DNA of 64,000 bases from Gymnorhina tibicen (taxonomy: Eukaryota > Chordata > Aves > Passeriformes > Artamidae): contig VXAZ01007605.1 of NCBI GenBank assembly GCA_013399875.1, positions 234,217-298,216 of the forward strand, given 5' to 3'. The notes beneath the pieces are model-generated. The model did not search any database and was not told where the DNA came from. It saw nothing but the letters and a program-made list of their open reading frames with translations. Positions 24,420 through 34,828 of the stretch are shown here, piece by piece. The position numbers were made by a program, and so were the translations under genes. How positions within the stretch are numbered: position 1 is the stretch's first letter; each line of letters begins with the position of its first letter.

Positions 24420-24752
24420 ATCATGGAATCACAGAATGGTTTGGGTTGGGAGGGATATTAAAGCTCATCCTATTCCAGCCCCTGCCATGGGCAGGGATGC
24501 TTTCCACTATCCCAAGTTGCTCCAAGCCCCATCCAAAGAAAAATTGAGGCTTTTACTGCATCATGGAGCTTCTTAATATGTAATATTTTATCAATTTAAA
24601 AGCTGCTTCAGTCCAAAAATTGCCATATAAAACACGGACCCACACAATGTGCAGTCTGTGGCAGGGAGTGAGGGTTTTGGACACTTGCAGGGATCCAGGA
24701 GCAGCCACAGCTTCTCTGGGTGCCAGGACTTCACCACGCTCCCAGTAAATCC
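24420..24752 (-). mobile_element. CR1 LINE 3' end, antisense, interrupted by foreign module
   Basis: The inverted CR1 runs from ATCATGGAATCACAGAATGG to CTCCAAGCCCCATCCAA at about 24534. It is then interrupted by the 140 bp module and resumes at TTGGACACTTGCAGGGATCC (24677), continuing through GAGCAGCCACAGCTTCTCTG to about 24752. Compared with other copies, about seven CR1 bases (CCTGGCC) are missing at the junction, and I see no target-site duplication. Confidence 0.88.
24532..24676. repeat. 140 bp dispersed module, copy 2, inside a CR1
   Basis: This is the second copy of the module at 22243-22388, in the same orientation and about 97% identical over the aligned core. It lies within an inverted CR1 element. 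Insertion without an obvious target-site duplication, and with loss of a few CR1 bases, points to template switching or repair-linked copying rather than ordinary transposition. Confidence 0.92.
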
Positions 24753-25027
24753 AAAGGGACTTGCACTGCATGGCATCACCATTCAAATTCCTCCCACTTG
24801 TTCAAAAGGAAGAGCCTGAAACAGTTACTGGTGCAAGAAGGTGTCAGAGGGCAAAATTTGGCCACCATTCAAATTCCAGTGTAAATTTAGGGGGAATTTT
24901 GGCGTTAATGAGACTTGAGGCCAAGTGGCACAGAACTTTCTTCCATGGATTTACATTTAGGTTCTACATTACAAGTAACAGTACTGGAAAGGACTTCCTG
25001 ATATCCCAGTTCTGGCCTCTCCATTGT

Positions 25028-25250
25028 CAGTGTTAACCTGTGTCAGGGGAGGGATTGGTCGGATTTTAGGAAAAAGTTCTTCCCTCAGGGAAATTGGAAT
25101 AGCTCCCCAGGGAATGGGCACAGTACCAGAGCTCAAGGAGTGTTTGGACAGTGCTCCCGGGCACAGGGTGGGATTTTGGGATTGTCCTGTGCAGGGCCAG
25201 GGGTTGGACTCAGTGATCCCTGTGATCCCTTCCAGCTCAGGGTGTTCACA
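25028..25250 (+). mobile_element. CR1-type 3' end of a second subfamily, sense
   Basis: The order is GGATTTTAGGAAAAAGTTCT, TTGGAATAGCTCCCCAGGGA, CAGAGCTCAAGGAGTGTTTG, TTGTCCTGTGCAGGGCCAGG, GGTTGGACTCAGTGATCCCT and GATCCCTTCCAGCTCAGGGT. This is the typical 3' end of an avian CR1 subfamily different from the one at 18 and 57 kb. The elements at 52985 and 63745 resemble this group in antisense. Confidence 0.88.
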
Positions 25251-26459
25251 GTTCCACCAGCAGCTTCAGGTTCTCCCTGGAGCTGCCAGCAGGGAAGGAG
25301 AGCCAGCAAATCCCTGTGGCCTCCTCCGGGGTGTGGCCGCAGCCTGGGCCAAGGAAAACCATTGCTGCCCCTGGAAAAACCAATGGCACGGCCCAGGAGT
25401 TGCAGCAGGAATATCAAAAGATTTTAGCAGGAAAAGCAGTAGGTTTGACAGGTTTCTTACATGTCTGGACAAGGATGTTTTTAGGATGTGTGGATTCCCC
25501 AGAAGTGCCCCAGCTTTTTACCGCGACCCGTCAGCAGAGATTTATTCCTACCCCATAAAACAATTAAAGCACCCAACAATGCTCTGCAGGAGCATCCTAA
25601 AATCCTAATGATCCTGTTTGTCTTGGATTGGGAGCTTTACAGGATTTATTTAGGAGCCTTTTTGTTTATCTGTTAAAAATGGCCTTTCAGTCAATGCTAA
25701 GCTCGATGGCTTCGGTGTAATTTTCCATGGTTCAGACTTGCTGAAGTAATAAATAAAATGTAATAAGAATAAATTATAAATATTTATAAGACTATTTTAG
25801 GCTTTTATGAGGTTCTTAGGATTTTGAATTTAATATCCCAGCCAAAGCTCCACTCAGAGCTCTTCTCTTTCACATCCAAATGCCTGCTCAGGGTTTTGCA
25901 GCCGGAGCCGGATGGAGCTGGCTGCCAAAGCTTCACCTGTAGGGATGCCAAGGAAAGCATCCGGTGGGACAGACCAAACAAAGGCAGCCAGCCTGGCATC
26001 CACACCCGGGCACGGCGTTCCCACCCCCCAGCGCATTCCAGCTCCCATCCTCGTGCCCCTGGCTCTCCATCGCTCACTCCCACGGACTTGGTTGCACACC
26101 AGGTGCGTCAGATACGGATTTCTGAAAAGTACTGGGGAGAAAAAGGGGGGAAAAAAGAGGCAAAAATAATTGTGAGGTTTCTAGAAAAGTCGTTCTTTAT
26201 AAATGACTTTCCGAGCTTACGTTTGAATCACGAGTAATTCCACACAATGTGCTTTAACCAAGATTTTCTCAGTGTTTTCCTTTTAAATTTGGGCTTTAGA
26301 TGGAAAAGAATGTGGGGTTGGTGCTAAAAAGCAATGAATGCCATCTTCATTTTGGCTTTAACTGAAGGAGCCAGTCCTTGCAGCCCTTCTCTTGAAGAAG
26401 TTGATTACATTCACTGCTAATTGGTAATAAGCAGATGGTTTGGGGCCAGTGGTTTAAGG
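25251..26459. other. Unique intronic sequence
   Basis: No exon or repeat family is recognised. Overlapping open frames at 25.25-25.6 kb and 25.8-26.2 kb lack any family resemblance. Confidence 0.5.
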
Positions 26460-26565
26460 TCAGGAGTGGCCAAGCCCTTGGTGAGACGAGGCAGGTCCTG
26501 GTTGGAACGAGATGAGCTTTAAGGCCCCTTCCAAGCCAAACCGTTGCCTAATTCCATGACATCTG
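26460..26565 (+). mobile_element. CR1 LINE 3' terminal remnant, sense
   Basis: A short piece containing GGAACGAGATGAGCTTTAAG, GCCCCTTCCAAGCCAAACCG and TAATTCCATGACATC matches the last 80-100 bp of a CR1 copy on the + strand. It is a heavily truncated remnant. Confidence 0.8.
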
Positions 26566-29500
26566 GGGGATGATGGATTGCCCATCACAGCTCTCCACCT
26601 CTCCCTTGTGTTGGGCAAAGATGGAAAAAAGGGAGAAGCCTCGTGTTCCAGAATTATCCTGGGAAGAGAGATCACAGGAGTTTAGTACATCATTAAGCAC
26701 CAAATCTAACAAACAGCTGATTTTTCATGTTAACCTTTATTTGGGGAAAATAATATCCCACAGCCTACGTGGAAAGAAAGGAACCCTTGGCAATACCCTT
26801 ATTAAAGCTGATTTTTGCAAAGCTTTAACGAATTCTGGCCAAAGAGGAGAACAGGTTGGATGTTTTTTTGTTATTAAGAAATGGGAAAATAACAAATGTT
26901 TCCCTGATCCCTGAAGTAATTCATTCTCTGGGTAACATTCTTCATTGATAACTCAATTTTTTATTTTGAAGAATGATCCCAAACCAAGCCAGAAGTTAAT
27001 AGATGAAAGGAAACTCTGCAGAAATACCCTACTGAATACATGCTCTTTGTTAGCATTTGCCTATTTATTAATATCCTGCATAAAAATTTTTAAACCCATG
27101 TGGGTGGAAATAGGATTTTAGTGTATTGGTAAAATCCATGGACTTACATAAAAACACTCTTAATTTACTACCAGGGTTTTACTGCTGTGTCTAAGCTGAA
27201 GGGTTTTAAAAGAGAAATTTTCTTTTCTTGATGTCAAACAGATGTGTTAAAAATATTTTTTTTATTATTTTTGATGTCGATTTCACTGATAGAGGGGATT
27301 TTTTTTCCCATGAATTGAACTTTGTGATTTTATCCGATATTGATACTTGTCAGACATGGGGGCTATGGGCTTTGGAAAAGTGTTATTTGTGCAAAAATGC
27401 ATAATATACAGGAGAAATGAGATATTTGTATTCAACTCGATGTAATTCTTCTAACCTTTCTGTACGTTAGGGAGTGATTAGAAATTAACATTTCCCCTGT
27501 AGCCACTTTGCAAGGAGAGTCCTCTTGGTGGAACGACTTTGAGAGTTTAAGTCTTTTAAGTCTCGCTTGTGTGGGAGCTGCGTTTCCAGCTGGGTCTGCT
27601 TTATTTCAGTGACAATGTTAACTCTGCTCAGCAATGCAGGGAGAAATATGGATTTGGAAGGAGCAGCCTGAAAATTTGAGCAGCAGATAGAGAATTGCCG
27701 TGAAGAGGGTGCTCACATTTCAGGGGGAATGTTCAGGATGAGCTGTTTTAGAGTGAGGAATCCTCCTTACACTTAGTTTAGCTTCTGCATCACTCCCTGA
27801 GATAGTGGAGAGCATGAGAGGGGTAAGAATTTTTTTTTTTAATATTTAATATTTGTGGTTTAGTCTCGGTTCTCCCAGTTGTTCTTTGTTGCAGAGGCAA
27901 TAAATTCATCTGGCAGGCTGTGAAATCTGTATTAGCAGTTTTTAATAGCCTCAGCATTGACCAGAATTTATAATTTGGGGGTTCCTTTTGTTGACTGATT
28001 TGGGGTTTCATGCATTAGTCGTTAATATTCTTGTCAGTCACTTGAGCTGTCACCAGACATCGTGTGCTGGAGATCTCCGTGCCATCAGCATCAGCAGTTT
28101 TGTCACTTCCAAATAAAACTAAGTGCCAGTGCTTAGATGTGGGTTTCAGTTCGACAGTGAAACCTTTCACTCCTAACACTCATCTTCTGCTGCTCCAATT
28201 CCTCTTGGAATTCTTCTTAAATTGCAGCAGCAGTGCAGAACACTTGAGTGTTCCGGGAGCCTTTTCCAGTCGTTTCAATGGCTTCATTTAAAGAATAGTC
28301 CACTCTTTATCCATGTTTTTTTTCCCCCTTGGCTCTCTCATCCTCTGTATCCTCAGCTGCCCCACCTTGCTCAGGTGGTTCCCGACGTGGATTTTGTAGC
28401 CAGGGGATTTTTGCAGCTTGGGATGAGCCGCGGAGCAGGAGAGACACGGTGGGAATCCGCGCCTGAGAGCTGGAGCGGTGGCGGGGGATACACGAACCAG
28501 CTGCGCTGCGAGAGCTCAGAAATGTCCCCTCGCGTTTGGGAAGGGCTTAAAATGCTGCACATAAAAGCAGCAAAGCTGCAAAGTGCCTTGTGGTGCTGAA
28601 TTAAATCAGGGAAGTGTGAGGAGATGTTTTTATTCGGCGCCGCCGTGCAGCAAGCGCAGTCCCTCTGCGCCTGTTTGTCCCGGGAATCCTTGAAATTCCC
28701 AACCTCTCTTCCACAGGAAAGGACTTTCAGGTCTCTAATATATTTTGCTGCTCTTCTCTGGGCCAATTTCTCTATTTTCTTTGGTTTGTTTCTAATGTCG
28801 GGAAGCTAAAATTGGACACGTATTTATTTATGCGCATAACACTAAATTCTGTTTTCCAAAATGGCATTTCCTTGTTTCCCAAGCCTTTCACATCGGTTTA
28901 GGCTGACATTACAAACGTGTTCTTGGGTTTTTTTCCAGGAATTGACGTTAATTAATTTGGAAATCGTTGTGGCATTAACTTGTGCTCGTCGGGGATGAAT
29001 TTCACCTGCCTTTGTGATGCTTTTAAGTGTTTCTGCGTTGGTTTGGGTTCAGTACCTCCCAGGGTGTGCTCCTTGCACTGGGATCCACTTTTCTGAGGGT
29101 TAAGGTTAAAAAGATTCCTGGCAATTTAAAAAATCTTGAAGTGTTTCTCCTCATGTTTTTGATACAGAGTTTTTGACTAAAAGATTTGCCCTCTTACAGA
29201 TAAGCTCCCGTTCTCAGCAGAACTTGTAATTACACCGTTATTAAGTTATATTTAAGAAGAAAAACATTCTGCAAACAGTGTATTTTAACACAAAATATTG
29301 TGAATTACTTCACCATATTCTCTTTTTCATATGATACAGCTGAAACAATGACTGTTTCCCCCAGTTAAGTTATTAAACAGATACACTCTGTGCCTGCTAA
29401 ATTGTGTGTAAATTCTGGATTTCTGGCATTTCTGGTTTTTTTGGGGGAGGGAAAATCACTCAGAACACCCCATAGAAATTAGAAATTAATTTTGTCAAAT

Positions 29501-30512
29501 CACTTGAAGGGAATTAGGTCCATCTGCTCAGAGAGTTCAGCCTTTCTAAATTCACTTAGACAAGAAAAGAAAAAGGAGTCATTGTTTGACTCGAGAGATG
29601 CTCGTGCTGTGAGCTGGGCTGTGTTTTTATAGCACTGGCTGTGAGCTTTTTGTGGGAGAGGATTGTTTTTGGAAGTATCTTTTATTTCCCTGCAGATAAA
29701 AGAAGGTAATTAACACATTTTTAATTACGTGTGTAAAGTAATGAGTGCAGCTACGGACAGATGATGTGCAAGCTCAGAGCTGGAGACAGAATTCCAAGTG
29801 AGGAGACACAGAATTCCAAGGAAAGAGACCCACGTTCTGCTCATGTCTGTAATTATTCCTGTGCACATCCTAAAACGTGAATTAAAAAAGATATAGATAC
29901 TCTTTGCCTAATCCAGGTCATAAAAAACATAGAGTTGAACTAAAATCTGATTTTTGGGCCACAGCTGAACCTGGAGGGTTTGTTGAGACAGGATTAGGAC
30001 TGAATCCCTTCAAAATGTCTTATATTGAATACTAAAAACAAGTAACGTGCTAAAAAAATGATGTATATTATATATATAAAACTCCAGCTTTGCTCCAGCA
30101 CCTTCAGGTTGGTTTTCAACCTGTGCTCGAGCTCTGGTGAGAGGGAAGGATTTGGGGAGTTAAAAGTTTTGCCAGTGAGTTTTCCCTTTGAAAACCCTGC
30201 CTTTCCAGCTCCAAGGCAGTTCCCAGTGAAATCCGTGTTTGCCTGAACCATCAGTGCAGAGACAAAATCCGAAATTCTCCAGAACCGCCCCGGTTGCGTG
30301 TCCAGATCTCAAGGCCTAATTAAGTAATGGCCGCGGGGGGTTTCAGATCCTTCGCTTGCAGCTGGATTTCGAAGGGCAGAATAACAGTAGCAGGGTGCTA
30401 AAGAACTGCTAAAGATTTATTTTTGTGGCTTTGTGTGGGTGCTCCGCTGAACTGACAGCTCCAAACTTGGCATGGAATGAAAAGATGAACTTTGGAGTTT
30501 CTCCAGAGTCAC
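26566..30512. other. Unique, largely AT-rich intronic sequence
   Basis: This region of almost 4 kb contains one faint old CR1 fragment (28735-28840) and a small CpG-containing patch at about 28.38-28.66 kb. The blocks around 26.93-27.6 kb and 29.16-29.42 kb are non-repetitive. I see no exon. Confidence 0.5.
28735..28840 (-). mobile_element. Degenerate CR1 internal fragment, antisense
   Basis: TTTGCTGCTCTTCTCTGGGC, CAATTTCTCTATTTTCTTTG and AGCTAAAATTGGACACGTAT resemble the CR1 antisense text in which a 'GCTCTTCTCTGG' stretch is followed some 60 bp later by 'AAACTGGACACAGTATT'. It is strongly diverged, so an old copy. Confidence 0.55.
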
Positions 30513-31200
30513 CAAGGCCTTGGCTGCAGCCTCTGAACGAGGCCTGGTTCAAAGGGCATACGTGGGATGACCTAAAGGAACTTCAGTTTATCTGTGGTAA
30601 TTTTTTTTCTCCTTAAATCTTTTGTTTTCGAAATTGTTGAGTCGATTTTTTTCTTGTTTAGTTTTTTTCCCTTCTTTTTTCAAGGCCTTGGCTTCAGCCT
30701 TTGAACAAGGCCTGGTTAAAAGGGCATCTGTGGGACCTAAAGGAACTTCAATTTATCTGTGGTGATTTTTTTCCCCTTAAATCTTTTGGTTTTGAAATTG
30801 TTGAGTTGTTTTTCTCTATGTAGTTTTTCTGCTTTTTTTTTTTTTTTCAAAATAGTGTTTTTCCTTTTATTTCAAGGCCTTGGCTTCAGCCTCTGAACAC
30901 GGCCTTGCTAAAAAGGCCTCCGTGGGACCTAAAGGAACTTGAATTTATCTGTGGTAATTTTTTTTCCCCCTTAAATATTTTGTTTTCAAAATTGTTGAGT
31001 AGTTTTTTTCTATGTAGTTTTTTGGTTTTTTTTTTCCAAAACAGTGTTTTTCCTTTTATTTCAAGGCCTTGGGTTCCGCCTCTGGACAAGGCCTGGTTAA
31101 AAGGGCATATCTGGGACTTAAAGGAACTTCAATTTATCTGTGGTGATTTTTCTTCCCTGAATCTCTGATTTTCGAAATTGTTGTATTTTTTTCTCCGTAC
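30513..31200. repeat. Tandem array of four 168-192 bp units
   Basis: Units start at CAAGGCCTTGG at 30513, 30681, 30873 and 31062. Each has a conserved head (GGCCTGGTTAAAAGGGCAT and ACCTAAAGGAACTTCAATTT), a constant ATTTATCTGTGGTRATTTTT, and a T-rich tail of variable length ending in TTTTCCTTTTATTT in copies 2 and 3. Spacings are 168, 192 and 189 bp, and the last copy decays after TCTCCGTACGAACTT. I do not recognise the unit as a known avian satellite. A partial open frame (WDLKELQFICG) recurs because the head is conserved; it is not evidence of coding. Confidence 0.94.
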
Positions 31201-34200
31201 GAACTTCCATACTGTTCTCTCCGATTTCATTTGGGTCTTTTTATGGAAAAAAAACCCCGTGTATGTGAAGCTTTTTTCCCTGTGCAAACACTTGCCAAGG
31301 AAATCTTTCTCGCAGTTATCCGAAGGAAAGGTCATTTTTACAGCGAGACTTCAGATCTGTATTTTCAGACAACTCACAAACGCCCGGCCAACAATAGCAG
31401 GGGCATCTCTCAACTTTAACCTTGTGTTCTTTAAAATTCGTTTAACCAAAAAAAAAAAAAAAGAAAAAGAAAAGAAATTGGAAGAACTTTCATCTTCTCC
31501 ATGGAGTGATCCTTTGGAAAACTCGGATAACAAAGAGGGGGAGAAACAGGAATGTTCGGCTTTTTATTTTGAAATAAACTATGGATTTTTTGAATTTAGA
31601 TAAAAACATTAAATTAAAACCCCCGTGAAATACGTAACTTGCTCCTGGTTTTTTAGCCACGTGACTTTAATTGGTGTTTATTTCTGTAGATTAAGGCATT
31701 AAAAACTTCAGCAGGTTTTATTCCAATTCCTACTGAAACGAAACCCAAATGTTTCTTTATGAAAACCATAAAACCAGTATTTCAGTGCAGCTTTTGCTGT
31801 AAATATTTTTCCATGAGTTATTTCTTGCTGCCTTTAGCTACAAGTATTTAAAACAAGAAACAGAGCTCAGGAATCTCCTTGAAAACAATTCTTCATCGGG
31901 GACAGGCAGCAGCTTCCACAGAGAAAAGGAAACCTGAAACACTTAATGCCTCTATTAATTAAATTTTTAGTGATTTCTCAGGCTGTTGAAAGTGTGGAGA
32001 TGCACATGATGGATGCTGTGGGATACTCAATCCGGGAGGCTTCCAGGTGAGGGAGAGGTGGCTCCCATTTGCCTTTGGCTGCCTTTCAAAAGGGATTTGA
32101 AGGAGATAAATGGAAAATACAACACAAAATCCACGTAGAGGTTGTGCTCGTACAGGAGCTGCAGGGGCTCGTGGCTGGCTTTGCTTTTAACACCTGAAAA
32201 GCTGTTTTGTGCTTTAGCTGGTGGTAAATAAAGAGTGGATTTGGGATCCAGGGGCCAATTTATTGCTGTATATTTGTGCTTTTCTGTTAATGATGATATA
32301 TGGAGCAGAGGGATGATACTTGTGGTAACACTGGACGTGGCCAAATTCCGTGGTTATTAAAGGGGAACATCAGGATTTTAAGTTATCATTTGAATATAAT
32401 CTTTCCAAAATACCTCCCGACTTTCCCTTCTCCTTTATTAAACCTGTCACGTTGGAGGTGTGAGGGATGAGGGAGGGAATCAGGATGTCCCAGCGGGATC
32501 TGGGGATCGTGCTCCAGCCGCGGGATCTCGGGAACATTTTCCATTATTCCTCCCGAAGCAGAGGGTCCAGACCTGAACTTGCTTTTGGCATCAGTCCCCA
32601 CATTCCGGGAACATTTGCCTCCCGCAGCGAGGGGAATATCCAAGGAGTTTTGTTTGGATGTTGGGAATGTGCAGCATTAATGGAGTGGGAGCTGGGACTG
32701 GCCAGCCCCCAGATATCAGAGCGTGGTGTTCCCAAAGCTGGGGGTGGCATGGGAGTCCTTTTCCATGGCAATTCCAGAGCCAAAGTGAGGATTAGAGCCA
32801 ATGGACAGGGCATTGCTATACCCAGGAAATAAAGCTCCTAATTAAAGGGGAATGTAATTGAATTAGAGAGGACAATATCTGTAGAGGATAATGATTATAA
32901 CAGTCTTTGGGGTTATGTTCTAGAAGGGCAGATTTATTACAAAAAAAGGGGTTTTTGGGTATAATTTTATGGGTGTTGGGACTCCTTCGGTGACGTGGAA
33001 AAGTGAAGAATAACAGGGCTAGTGTGGAATCGGGTGAAGAGCATTTGGTGGATGTTACATCCAAAAAACTTAATTATCATTGCCAGCACTCCGCACAAAC
33101 TGGAGCAGGTTAAAAATGCATAAAAAGTGGGAATATATTTATTTTTATGTTATGCTTTAAAAAGCATCATCCAAAAATTGTAAATAATATCAAGAATAAC
33201 TTCGATAATTCTCCTAAACTCATCCTTCAGAGAGAACCCAGGTTCTTTTGGGCTGCTGTTTGCAAGAATATTCCCCAGAAGTGCTCTAAATTAACAAAGA
33301 TCTACACCCTGTGGGTTATTTTAAACCACAACAAACCCCTGTGTGGGCACTATTTGACAGAATTCCAGAGGATTTAATTCATAGATCTTAATTCACTTTC
33401 GAGTCTAATTAGATTGAATTTAATAAAAGCCACTTGAATTATGAGTGAGAGTGCGGAGGGATTTAATGGAGTTTATCCATATATTTTATCCCTATATTTA
33501 TATATCTATATCTCCCTACATTTTATAGAGAAAAAATATATATCCCTATATGTATCCCTATATTTTACTCCTACATTTTTATATATATATATCTCCCTAT
33601 GTCGTGCTATGGATAGCCACCCTGAAATATTTACTTTTCCGTGGAACAGGACAATCTGTGTGGCAAGAACAGGATTTTTTTGGAGCCCTGACTATAATTC
33701 CAGCAGATCAGAAGCACCACACGATTCTTTAGTTTGCTCAGTCCATGTAAAATCAACAAAATATTCCATATATACTCACTCTTTGCAGGAGTGCAGCTGG
33801 AAAAGGAAATTTCCAGGAGAGGATTTTGTGGGGGTATTTTGTATCTGTATTTTATCTGAACTCATCTGTGGCTGCAGCTTTGCCGGTAATGTTATCTGGA
33901 GTGGGGGATTCGGGAGGCAGAGCCGAGGAATTAAGGAATATGGAGTTACACACTTGCAGGAAAAGCTGCTCAGGGCTTGGACAGGACACAACTTTCCGTG
34001 TTTACCTTCATTCCAGAGGTTCCACCAAGCTTTTGGGAAGGGCACCTTGTGTTTCCCTGCCTTACCTCATGTGCCTGTTACTCATTTTCTCAGCTGAATT
34101 CGTTTTTGGGGGTGAACACCAGTTCCTCACATTCTCCACGCTTTTGTTCCGTGTTGTTCCCTTTCAAACTATTGGGAATTTTGCCATTGGTTTGACAGGA

Positions 34201-34224
34201 CCTGGACCAGACCGTGACGTTTTC
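31201..34224. other. Unique intronic sequence with A-rich and AT-rich tracts
   Basis: This region contains an A-rich tract at about 31448-31480 and a TATATCCCTA-type AT-rich stretch at 33478-33602. No exon or transposon is recognised. Confidence 0.5.
33478..33602. repeat. AT-rich low-complexity tract (TATATYCCTA-like)
   Basis: Irregular repeats of TATATCTCCCTA, TATCCCTATATT and (TA)n fill about 125 bp. It is low-complexity sequence without a fixed period. Confidence 0.8.
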
Positions 34225-34365
34225 AGCTCCAGCTCCAAACTTCGTCACTGCAGGGATTTAAAAGCCGCGTGGATGCGGAGCTCGGGGACTTGGCAATGCT
34301 GGGAATGCTGGACTCCGTGGTCTTGGAGGGGCTTTTCCAACCTAAACCAATTTAGGATTCGGGGA
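34225..34365 (+). mobile_element. CR1-like 3' end fragment, sense
   Basis: CACTGCAGGGATTTAAAAGC, GCGGAGCTCGGGGACTTGGC, CTCCGTGGTCTTGGAGGGGC and TTTTCCAACCTAAACCAATT match the closing segment of an avian CR1 on the + strand. It lies just before a second, longer copy with the same terminal order. Confidence 0.82.
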
Positions 34366-34429
34366 TTATTTGAGTTCCTTGGTATTTTCTACTTTATGGG
34401 CTCAGGAGTCGTCAATAGTTGAATCCAGC

Positions 34430-34828
34430 GTTTGTTGTGTGATGTGGAGGGAACGGAGCTGGGAAGGGTTTGGAGCACCAGGAGCAGCTGGGGGAGCTCA
34501 GCCTGGAGAAAGGGAGGCTCAGGGGGCACCTGAACAATTCCCTGGCAGGAGGGTGGAGCCGGGTGGGAATTGGGCTCTGCTCCCAGGGAACAGGGATGGG
34601 ATGAGAGGAAACAGCTTGAACTTGTAGGGGATGTTTAGGTTGGATACTGGGGAAAATTCCTTCCTGCCCAGCCCTGGCACAGCTGCCCAGGGCAGTGGTG
34701 GAATCCGCATTCCTGCAGGGATTTAAAGCCCTGTGCATGTGGCACTTGGGGTCATGGATCCATTCCCTTGGCAGTGCTGAGAATGCTTGGATTTGGTGAT
34801 CTTGGAGGGCTTCTCCAACCCCTGTGTT
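34430..34828 (+). mobile_element. CR1-like 3' end, sense, longer copy
   Basis: The sequence passes through GAGCAGCTGGGGGAGCTCAG, CCTGGAGAAAGGGAGGCTCA, GGTTGGATACTGGGGAAAAT, AGCTGCCCAGGGCAGTGGTG and TTGGTGATCTTGGAGGGCTT, followed by CTCCAACCC. This is about 400 bp of a CR1 3' region in sense orientation. It closes with the same text as the fragment at 34225-34365, so two sense copies lie head to tail. Confidence 0.87.

Noticed and set aside
33441..34097. 218-codon open frame
   Set aside because: It begins in low-complexity TATATCCCTA sequence, shows no domain, and overlaps antisense open frames.
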